From contig JAJRAL010000078.1 of NCBI GenBank assembly GCA_028679935.1, positions 1 through 6,322 of the forward strand: a stretch of DNA of 6,322 nt, given 5' to 3'. Position 1 is the stretch's first letter. Each line of letters begins with the position of its first letter. The notes beneath the pieces are model-generated. The model saw nothing but the letters and a program-made list of their open reading frames with translations. It was not told the origin of the DNA and searched no databases. This stretch comes from Methanomassiliicoccales archaeon (GTDB taxonomy: Archaea; Thermoplasmatota; Thermoplasmata; Methanomassiliicoccales; UBA472). Shown here in pieces: positions 1 to 5,464 of this stretch. The position numbers and the translations under genes were made by a program.

Positions 1-981
1 AGAAACGGTTACGTTCTTCTCTCCTTGATAAAGAAGAAGGTCGGCATAAAGGGAACTGGACTGGATGCAATTGTGATGCCAATGGCCCTGGGTCAAATGG
101 CTCTGAACCGTGATCCCAAGGCCGTAGAGGGAGTAATCACAGATCAAGCGGCTGTTGTCAAGGTCCATGACTGCATATTCAAAGGGGCAAGCCCCGAGTT
201 CTGCGTGACGATCTCACACTATACCGCTGACCTTGTTTGTGAAGCGATAAATCCGGATTACGAATGCGTATGGACCCACCACCTCAATCAAGGCGATCCA
301 TACTGCAGGTACATCTACAAGAAGAAGCAGGATAACCTGGACTTCGCCAATCCAGGGAAGACGATAAGTGTCCTCAATTTCCCACCCATGCCTGAAGAAG
401 ATCGCCTCGACATAAGGAACTTCGTACTGACACACTTCTGGGATGCCACAACCGAGGCTTTCATGGACCTGCGTGGGTCGAAGGTGACGCTTGATCACCT
501 TCTGCCGGTTGCGTACCAGATCGGGCAAGAGATGGGGGAAGCCTTCAGGAAGGTCGATACTACGCCAACAATAACGACCGCGATGATAGGAGGGATGTTT
601 GACATGTTGGGGCAGATGATGCACCAGCGGGGGCGCACTTCGCGTGTCTCACATGACGAGTTCCGCAAAGACATCAGCGAATGCGCTTTCCAGACGTTTC
701 CAAATGAGATGTGCCGGCAGATGGAGGCGTTACTCCAGGGCATCACTAAGTCGGTCAATCCCGATGTCGAATTCTCCTACGGGTGCATGATGAACGATGG
801 CGCACCCAAATGCTCCTGGTCAGTGAGAAAGAAGGGAACGATGCCATCACCCAACAACTATGTCGAGGAAGCCGTCTCGCAATCGCAAGATAATCTGTCA
901 ATCCTGAAATCAAGGTTGGCAAGCGGCGAAATCAGTCTGGACGAGTTCGAGAAGATCAGGAAGGTCATCTTCGAAACCTGA
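1..981 (+). CDS. Tandem V4R/ATC-hydrolase-like sensor protein with SHOCT-like C-terminus (5' end outside window)
   Basis: The frame is open to the left edge. TTG at 25 is the first possible start but has no ribosome site, and eight sense codons precede it, so the gene is probably truncated by the window; it stops with TGA at 979-981. Numbered from that TTG (318 residues), the protein has two copies of one module: C50, C60, NPD 76-78, E80, GDPYC 90-94, KK 99-100; and C220, C230, NPD 245-247, E249, GAPKC 259-263, KK 269-270. The G-x-P-x-C ending resembles V4R and L-2-amino-thiazoline-4-carboxylate hydrolase-like small-molecule-binding domains. Residues about 292-315 (LKSRLASGEISLDEFEKIRK) match a SHOCT short C-terminal domain, often an oligomerisation element. 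No DNA-binding or membrane segment is visible. A cytosolic ligand or redox sensor is inferred; the enzyme activity is unknown. Third-position GC is lower than in the other genes. Confidence 0.85.
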   Translation, partial: RNGYVLLSLIKKKVGIKGTGLDAIVMPMALGQMALNRDPKAVEGVITDQAAVVKVHDCIFKGASPEFCVTISHYTADLVCEAINPDYECVWTHHLNQGDPYCRYIYKKKQDNLDFANPGKTISVLNFPPMPEEDRLDIRNFVLTHFWDATTEAFMDLRGSKVTLDHLLPVAYQIGQEMGEAFRKVDTTPTITTAMIGGMFDMLGQMMHQRGRTSRVSHDEFRKDISECAFQTFPNEMCRQMEALLQGITKSVNPDVEFSYGCMMNDGAPKCSWSVRKKGTMPSPNNYVEEAVSQSQDNLSILKSRLASGEISLDEFEKIRKVIFET

Positions 982-1262
982 CATCGATTCGCCGCTCCCA
1001 AGGCGAGTCCGTTGACCGACTCCAGGACCGCAAAACGAGCGAGTCAGCGAATGACGACATGAGCCGCCTCCCTGCGATGTCTGCGCAACTGAGGCACGCA
1101 TCGACACAGACCACGGAGCGGTATTATTGCCGCGCCAGAGCTGAACCTGCGTTCGCCCGGGTCAATGAAGCATATAACTCGATCTTCAAACCCGAGCCAG
1201 CTATCAACGCTGAAAACGATTGAATTGAATTCAAAGAATAGTTGTCTGGATAAGAGCATGAG
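982..1262. other. Gene-poor intergenic stretch between convergent gene ends
   Basis: No convincing coding frame is seen on either strand; the short open frames here lack start signals or family resemblance. Just after the stop of the sensor gene there are two weak, mutually exclusive hairpins (tcgcc 989-993 with ggcga 1002-1006; gagtc 1005-1009 with gactc 1018-1022), neither followed by a T-run. A perfect 10-bp palindrome, ttgaattcaa, lies at 1225-1234. On the minus strand, T-rich stretches around 1215-1240 lie downstream of the tRNA and could help end its transcription. Confidence 0.5.
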
Positions 1263-1335
1263 TGGGCTCAGCCGGATTCGAACCGGCGACCTTCTGCGTG
1301 TGAGGCAAACGTCATAACCGCTAGACCATGAGCCC
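1263..1335 (-). tRNA. tRNA-Val (CAC anticodon)
   Basis: Read on the minus strand, the 73-nt sequence folds as a full cloverleaf. The acceptor is GGGCTCA with TGAGCCC and discriminator A. The anticodon stem TTTGC pairs with GCAGA, including one G-U, around the loop CTCACAC, which gives anticodon CAC (valine, GUG codons). The T arm is GCCGG-TTCGAAT-CCGGC, and the D loop contains AGCGGTT. There is no intron. CCA is not encoded (the next bases are CTC), so it would be added by CCA-adding enzyme, as is usual in archaea. A TATA-like box lies about 31 bp upstream. The gene follows the toroid-protein gene on the same strand by 46 bp. Confidence 0.97.
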
Positions 1336-1362
1336 AAATGGCAGCGTCAAAAACGAACACCA

Positions 1363-1370
1363 GATATTAA
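1363..1370 (-). promoter_or_regulatory. Box A (TATA-like) promoter of tRNA-Val
   Basis: The minus strand reads CTTAATATC here, close to the archaeal box A consensus. Its centre is about 31 bp before the mature tRNA 5' end, so transcription would start a few bases before it. The box lies only about 12 bp beyond the stop codon of the upstream gene, so the tRNA probably has its own promoter. Confidence 0.6.
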
Positions 1371-1381
1371 GCCTTGATGGT

Positions 1382-2359
1382 TCAAGGCGATTCCGAGCAC
1401 AGGCGGCTGAAGACCCGGCTAGCGGCCAGCACTATCCAGTCGTCTATGTATGGCTCCCTCGCATAGGCTAGCAGCTTGAGGCCAAAGTACCCCGACGGCT
1501 TCTGCTTCGATGCGAGCCAATCGAGGCCTTTCTTCACGTTCGGCTCCGATCTCTCCATGCCAAGCCTGGAGACCGTGTCGAGAGAGGACAAGATGTCGGT
1601 CCAGCAGAACGGATACGAAACCGATTCCCAATACGAAGGGGTACGCCGGTCTGCGTACACATCCGACTTGAAGAACCGGCCGACAAGCAGTTCCCCTGCC
1701 CTCCGGATGTCATCGTCCTCGCGCCACCTTGGGTGGGCGGCGAACGCGCGCAGCACGATGCCTGTGACGAGGTGGGAGAAGCGCTTCTTCCTGTCCGGTT
1801 TGACAGGCCCGGCGGCCTTCAGGGAATCGCAGAAGCTCATCCCGACGGTCCGGATGGGGATCGCCCAGCCACCATCATCCTGCCTGACGCTGAAGAGCCA
1901 ATCGAGCGCCTTCTCGACCCTGTTGTCCCACTCGAATCCGGCCTTGATCGTGATCTCCACCATTCCCGCGGTGTAATTGGGGCTGTACTGCGGGCCGTAG
2001 ATGCCTCGGATGTCACCCTCGTCGCTCTGAGAAGAGAAAATCGAGTCGACCGCGCCTCGGACCGCCTGATGCCTGCTGTCGAAGGCGTACTTCTCGACGA
2101 GATCACCGAGGGTCCGATAGGTCTGGAGAGTGTCGTAGGCACGCTGCAACGCCTTGGACGATGGATACTTCCACGAACCGTCCTGGCGCTGCTTCTCGAT
2201 CAGCTTTCTCGCCGATGGCAGCTCCCAAAGGCGCCGTTCATCCCCTTCCTTCTCCCCGAGCAGGTCCCGCCTAGCGAAGAACCGGACCGCCTCGCTCCTA
2301 GATTCGAGGAGCAATGGAACTGGATCAACGACCAACCGCGAGCGCCAGCCCTCGTTCAC
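1382..2359 (-). CDS. Squalene-cyclase/prenyltransferase-repeat (alpha/alpha toroid) protein
   Basis: A 325-residue protein with recurring QW-like repeats: KQRQDGSWKYP (about 56-66), FSSQSDEGDIRG (108-119), DWLFSVRQDDGGWAIP (153-168) and DWLASKQKPSGYFG (280-293). These are typical of the terpenoid cyclase/protein prenyltransferase alpha/alpha-toroid fold. The protein is about half the length of a squalene-hopene cyclase, and I find no DXDD catalytic motif; the only acidic cluster, EDDD near 214-217, does not fit. A cyclase role is therefore unsupported, and a binding or unknown enzymatic role is as likely. No signal peptide or membrane helix is seen. The GTG start at 2359 is the first possible start after an in-frame stop and lies about 27 bp after a strong TATA-like box, so the mRNA is probably leaderless. 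The gene lies 36 bp after the ATPase gene but appears separately transcribed. Family assignment is fairly sure; function is unknown. Confidence 0.9.
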   Translation of the reverse strand: MNEGWRSRLVVDPVPLLLESRSEAVRFFARRDLLGEKEGDERRLWELPSARKLIEKQRQDGSWKYPSSKALQRAYDTLQTYRTLGDLVEKYAFDSRHQAVRGAVDSIFSSQSDEGDIRGIYGPQYSPNYTAGMVEITIKAGFEWDNRVEKALDWLFSVRQDDGGWAIPIRTVGMSFCDSLKAAGPVKPDRKKRFSHLVTGIVLRAFAAHPRWREDDDIRRAGELLVGRFFKSDVYADRRTPSYWESVSYPFCWTDILSSLDTVSRLGMERSEPNVKKGLDWLASKQKPSGYFGLKLLAYAREPYIDDWIVLAASRVFSRLCSESP

Positions 2360-2380
2360 GATGAAAGATAGCCGGTCTGG

Positions 2381-2392
2381 GGATTAAAATCC
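2381..2392 (-). promoter_or_regulatory. Palindromic TATA box for the toroid-protein gene
   Basis: The minus strand reads GGATTTTAATCC, a TATA-like core inside a perfect 5-bp inverted repeat (GGATT/AATCC). Its centre is 27 bp upstream of the GTG at 2359, which fits initiation at or next to the start codon (leaderless mRNA). The symmetry could also serve as an operator, but that is speculative. Confidence 0.6.
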
Positions 2393-2395
2393 GCC

Positions 2396-3094
2396 TCATT
2401 CGGTTATGACCTGGGTCGCCCTGAACACTCCGTCGTTGAAGAGCAATGAGAAGTAGCCGGTCTTGTGGTTCGTCGAACGCATCTTGACCGCCCGGATCCG
2501 CCTCTGGATGTCCGTCTCGCCTAGCTCGTGCAGCTTGAGCGAGATCACGCCGTCCGCGAGGTAGCCCTCGTCGTACTTATTCTCGAACATCTTTTCCGGG
2601 GCCGTCTCGGAGATTAGGAAGGTGGTGATGCCAAGGTTCCGCAGCCACTCGAAGAGGAAGAAGAGCTCCGTGCGTCGGTTATCGCCGATCTGCGCGGCCA
2701 TCTCCAGGACGTCGAGCGAGTCGACCACGATCATCTCATAGTTGAGGGAGTGCTTGAGGCTCTCCGCGTACATCTTGAAGACCTGGAGCCATGTCCCCTT
2801 GGCCGAGAGCTGCGTCAGCGACTTGCGGATCAGCCCGAGGTCGAGGATGTGCACGTACTCCTTCGCCTCCTCCTTGTCCATGTTCATGGCGTGCATCTGC
2901 TGAAGGAGGTTCTCGCGCGACTGCTCGAGCGTCATGTAGACACTCTTGGACTTGTTGACGAGGGCGTTCTGGTAGAGGATGCTGTAACAGACGGAGGACT
3001 TCATCGTCCCCGGCGTGCCAGTGATGAGCACCACGTGCCCCTTCGGTATTCCCCCTTGCAGGGACTCGTCGAAATTCTGGATGTAGGTGCGCAC
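2396..3094 (-). CDS. Single-domain KaiC/RAD55-family ATPase (paralogue A')
   Basis: A RecA/KaiC-fold ATPase, 232 residues from GTG 3094. Walker A is GTPGTMKS (26-33), with M31 where glycine normally precedes the lysine. The glutamate region is YMTLEQSREN with E57-Q58 instead of KaiC's E-E. Walker B is MIVVD (121-125), followed by SLDVL. The C-terminal strand has RRIRAVKMRSTNH with K204, R206 and H210, the KaiC-type trans-acting KMR segment. It lacks the second KaiC domain, autokinase region, membrane segments and extra domains. It aligns over its full length with the ATPase at 4662-5375, about half identical by eye, with one single-residue gap. The start is uncertain: similarity and a good ribosome site extend to a CTG at 3109, which would give 237 residues, the same as the sister protein. 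The spacing to the multidomain ATPase gene is 87 bp. Family members act in signalling or regulation; the specific partner is unknown. Confidence 0.95.
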   Translation of the reverse strand: MRTYIQNFDESLQGGIPKGHVVLITGTPGTMKSSVCYSILYQNALVNKSKSVYMTLEQSRENLLQQMHAMNMDKEEAKEYVHILDLGLIRKSLTQLSAKGTWLQVFKMYAESLKHSLNYEMIVVDSLDVLEMAAQIGDNRRTELFFLFEWLRNLGITTFLISETAPEKMFENKYDEGYLADGVISLKLHELGETDIQRRIRAVKMRSTNHKTGYFSLLFNDGVFRATQVITE

Positions 3095-3116
3095 GCGCTC
3101 GATGGGCAGGACTCTC

Positions 3117-3121
3117 CCTCC
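3117..3121 (-). promoter_or_regulatory. Strong ribosome binding site that argues for an upstream start
   Basis: The minus strand carries AGGAGGG, with GGAGG at 3121-3117. It is 7 nt before CTG 3109 but 22 nt before GTG 3094. The spacing and sequence similarity to the sister ATPase favour initiation at 3109 with a non-standard CTG codon. Confidence 0.55.
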
Positions 3122-3143
3122 TGAGGATTTGCATTATGAGTTT

Positions 3144-3156
3144 GGATAATAATAGC
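3144..3156 (-). promoter_or_regulatory. Possible TATA box for the downstream single-domain ATPase
   Basis: The minus strand reads GCTATTATTATCC in the 87-bp gap after the multidomain ATPase gene. Initiation about 27 bp downstream would fall near 3122, just before the GGAGG ribosome site. This suggests an internal promoter, although read-through from the upstream genes remains possible. Confidence 0.35.
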
Positions 3157-3181
3157 CTTATCGCCTGGGGGTCGGAAGGCG

Positions 3182-4669
3182 TCACTCACCAGAATCGACT
3201 AGCGGAACAGAGAACTTGAACTCCGTGCCAGTGTGGTAGAACGCGTAGTACCGGCTGTCGTTCGGCAGGCCCCGCATCTTTATGCAGCGGAGCCAGCGGT
3301 GCACCTTCGCGTCGTCGAACTCCTTCATCTGCAGCTCCACCACGCCGTCGGCCAGGTAGGTCTCGCCGTGCTCGCTCTCCAGCAGTGTGCCGATCGGCTT
3401 CTCCGTGATGACCAGGACCGTGATGTTCAGAGCCTTGAACCAGTCGAACAGGTCCTTCATGCTCTCCCTGTCAAGGTCCGCCTGGGTCATCCCCCGGAAC
3501 GAGTCGAGCGAATCGAGCACGAAGTAGTCGAACGGCATCTGGTCGTGGACGTTCTTGACGTAGCGCATCAGGATCTCGCGCCAATCGCCGGGCTCGTTCT
3601 CCATCCTCTTCCGCAGGTCGACCATGTCCACGACGATCATCGAGCCGTTGGTCGCCTCGAGGTTCAGGCCCATCCGGTCCATCTGCCGGACGATCGAATC
3701 TCGCTTCTGCTCCAGCGAGAAGTACATCGAGCGCTTGCCTGACTTCGAAGCCAGGGAGTGCAGCATCGAGTAGCACAGCGTTGACTTCATCGTCCCGGCC
3801 GGCCCGTTGACCATGATCACGTAGCCGACCGGCAACCCCCCGCCGAGAATGCGGTCCAGGCGCTCGTCGTTCAATGAGACGATCTCCAGTCCTGGATCGG
3901 TCAGCCCGGCGCCCAATTGCGGCGACAGCTCCTCCTCGAGCGCTGCCACCATGTCCGCCACTTCCTCCTCTGCTAGCATCCCTTCGCCCTCCGTGGGCGC
4001 GGGAACTGCTTGCGCCTCTTCCTTCGCCACCTTCAGTCCCGAGGCGGAGGCGATCAGGGCCTGCATCGTCCTGAGGCGTTCCAGGCGCTCGTCGATCTCG
4101 CGGTCGAGTTGCGCCTTCTGCCGCTTGCGCGCCTCATTCGCCTTGTTGGTGTACTCTTCGCTCAGCACCTTCAGCCGCTCGAGATCGCCAGCGACGCCCG
4201 ATTCCGCGGATTCGACCGCGGTCTCGAGCTTCGAGGCAAGCGCCTCCATCTCGTCCTCGCGCTGCTTCAGGAGCCGCTCTCTCTCCCTCATCTCTTGGTC
4301 CTCGCTCTCGAAGCGCTTGATCGCTTCCTCGAGCGCCTTCGTGTCCTCCTCCAGCTGCTCGACCGATGCGACCACCGCCTTCTCCCTGGAGACGAGCTCC
4401 TTCTCCTTCCGGTCGCGGCCAGCGTCCCTCAGGGCCGTATCCTTCTTCGGCCCTTCCGGCGCGAACGCTATTTCCTTCACCGTCGTCCCGGAGATCTTCT
4501 CCACAACGGGGATCGCGACGGTCTCAGGGGTGGAAGGGGCGGGAGCGGACCTATTGGCGACCGGCGCGTCCATCAACGACTCGCCGCATCGCGAGCACTG
4601 AGTGTCGCTCGGCTTCACGCCACAGCCGCATCTCGGACACTCGAAGCGCTTGGCCATGCGCTCACTCAC
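3182..4669 (-). CDS. Zinc ribbon / coiled-coil / KaiC-like ATPase fusion
   Basis: A 495-residue protein with three parts. Residues 11-28 hold a zinc ribbon (CPRC...CSRC; C11, C14, C25, C28). A Pro/Ala-rich linker runs to about 80. Residues about 88-205 are a charged Glu/Lys/Arg-rich coiled coil. From about 262 to the end is a KaiC/RAD55-type ATPase. The ATPase has Walker A GPAGTMKST (289-297, again Met before Lys), FSLEQ with E320-Q321, Walker B YFVLD (382-386) and KMR (464-466). The histidine that follows KMR in the sister ATPases is replaced (KMRGLPND). GTG 4669 overlaps the upstream ATPase gene by 8 bp, with AAGGT as a possible ribosome site; ATG 4657, 4 bp after that gene's stop, is the alternative. 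The overlap indicates co-translation and probably a shared complex. Zinc binding and coiled-coil oligomerisation are inferred from sequence; no membrane segment is seen. The cellular process is unknown. Confidence 0.95.
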   Translation of the reverse strand: MSERMAKRFECPRCGCGVKPSDTQCSRCGESLMDAPVANRSAPAPSTPETVAIPVVEKISGTTVKEIAFAPEGPKKDTALRDAGRDRKEKELVSREKAVVASVEQLEEDTKALEEAIKRFESEDQEMRERERLLKQREDEMEALASKLETAVESAESGVAGDLERLKVLSEEYTNKANEARKRQKAQLDREIDERLERLRTMQALIASASGLKVAKEEAQAVPAPTEGEGMLAEEEVADMVAALEEELSPQLGAGLTDPGLEIVSLNDERLDRILGGGLPVGYVIMVNGPAGTMKSTLCYSMLHSLASKSGKRSMYFSLEQKRDSIVRQMDRMGLNLEATNGSMIVVDMVDLRKRMENEPGDWREILMRYVKNVHDQMPFDYFVLDSLDSFRGMTQADLDRESMKDLFDWFKALNITVLVITEKPIGTLLESEHGETYLADGVVELQMKEFDDAKVHRWLRCIKMRGLPNDSRYYAFYHTGTEFKFSVPLVDSGE

Positions 4670-5375
4670 TGATTACCTTGGTAACCTGGAACTTGCCCTC
4701 GTTGAAGAGGAGCGAGTAGTACGAGGGGTCGTGGTTCGTCTCCCTCATCTTGACCGTGCGGATCCGCCTTTGCGTCTCGACGTCGCGCACGACCTGCATC
4801 TTCAGGATGATTATGCCGTCGCTCAGGTAGCCCTCGTCGCTCGTGCCGTCGAGAAGCTTCTCCGGCGAGGCCTCGGAGATCAGGATGACGGTGCATCCTA
4901 GCTCCCGGAGCCACTCGAACAGGTAGAAGAGGTCGGTGCGGCTCTGCGACGTCCCGGCCATCGTCTTGAGGACGTCGAGCGAGTCGATGACGACGTACTG
5001 GAATTGCAGTGTCTGTCGTAGGTTGGTGAGATAGCCGCGGAAGACCTGCATCCACGAGCCGCCCGCGGACAGCTCCTTCAGCTTCCTCCGGATCAGGCCG
5101 AGGTCCAGGACGTGGAGCCTCTCCTTGACCGGGGCGGTATCCAGGCCCATCTTCTCCATCTGCCTCAGTAGGCTCTCCCTCGATTGCTCCAACGTGACGT
5201 AGACAGCGACCGCGTCGGAATTCAGCACATTGTGGTAGAGCATGTAGTAGCTAAGCGAGGACTTCATCGTCCCCGGCGTACCGGCCAGCAGGACGATGTG
5301 GTTGAGCGGGATCCCTCCCTCCAGGATGCGGTCGTATCCCTCCACGAAGGTCTTCATCCTCTGGTCGGGCGACAT
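4662..5375 (-). CDS. Single-domain KaiC/RAD55-family ATPase (paralogue A)
   Basis: A 237-residue RecA/KaiC-fold ATPase. Walker A is GTPGTMKS (32-39) with M37 replacing the usual glycine. The glutamate region is YVTLEQSRES with E63-Q64. Walker B is YVVID (127-131), followed by SLDVL. The C-terminal RRIRTVKMRETNH gives K209, R211 and H215, residues that in KaiC reach the neighbouring subunit's nucleotide, so ring assembly is likely. A conserved DLFYLFEWLRELG helix (148-160) and DEGYLSDG (180-187) are shared with the 2396-3094 protein. ATG 5375 has a ribosome site, GAGGT, 4 nt upstream. It is the first gene of the ATPase set; its end overlaps the multidomain ATPase gene. It lacks the duplicated domain of cyanobacterial KaiC, so circadian function should not be assumed. 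ATPase family is certain; biological role unknown. Confidence 0.95.
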   Translation of the reverse strand: MSPDQRMKTFVEGYDRILEGGIPLNHIVLLAGTPGTMKSSLSYYMLYHNVLNSDAVAVYVTLEQSRESLLRQMEKMGLDTAPVKERLHVLDLGLIRRKLKELSAGGSWMQVFRGYLTNLRQTLQFQYVVIDSLDVLKTMAGTSQSRTDLFYLFEWLRELGCTVILISEASPEKLLDGTSDEGYLSDGIIILKMQVVRDVETQRRIRTVKMRETNHDPSYYSLLFNEGKFQVTKVISE

Positions 5376-5379
5376 GATA

Positions 5380-5384
5380 ACCTC
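5380..5384 (-). promoter_or_regulatory. Ribosome binding site of the first ATPase gene
   Basis: The minus strand reads GAGGT, ending 4 nt before ATG 5375. This fixes the start and shows that the ATPase transcript has a leader, in contrast to the apparently leaderless toroid gene. Confidence 0.6.
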
Positions 5385-5424
5385 GAAGACATTACTGGAT
5401 AGTCAACGGGATTCATTGAAGGAA

Positions 5425-5437
5425 GGATACTAAATGC
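5425..5437 (-). promoter_or_regulatory. Possible TATA box of the ATPase operon
   Basis: The minus strand reads GCATTTAGTATCC in the 89-bp gap between the radical SAM gene and the first ATPase. Initiation about 27 bp downstream (near 5404) would leave a leader of about 29 nt containing the GAGGT ribosome site. This supports separate transcription of the ATPase genes. Confidence 0.45.
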
Positions 5438-5464
5438 TACCGCTTCGTGGCCGCCTGGTGATAA

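Noticed and set aside
989..1022. Two small hairpins after the sensor gene, considered as an intrinsic terminator.
   Set aside because: The stems are only 5 bp, mutually exclusive and not followed by a T-run.
1046..1092. Possible C/D box small RNA (aatgacgac ... caactgagg).
   Set aside because: The C box is imperfect, internal D'/C' boxes are unclear and the length is short; a chance match is likely.
1733..2371. A 212-codon + strand open frame opposite the toroid gene.
   Set aside because: It mirrors the minus-strand coding sequence and has low-complexity composition; the minus strand encodes recognisable QW-like repeats.
3849..4672. Long open frames on the + strand opposite the multidomain ATPase.
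   Set aside because: They are Ser/Arg/Leu-rich shadows of a GC-rich gene, without family motifs; the minus-strand frame has clear domains.
4673..4684. Inverted repeat ttacc-tt-ggtaa near the junction of two ATPase genes.
   Set aside because: It lies within the coding end of the upstream gene and is short; no regulatory role is needed to explain it.
2985..5290. Shared DNA stretch (gaggacttcatcgtccccgg) in the two single-domain ATPase genes, considered as a repeat element.
   Set aside because: It encodes the same P-loop residues in both paralogues; gene duplication and codon bias explain it.
2396..5375. A KaiABC-type circadian clock.
   Set aside because: The proteins have a single ATPase domain, no autophosphorylation domain is visible, and no KaiA or KaiB gene is present.
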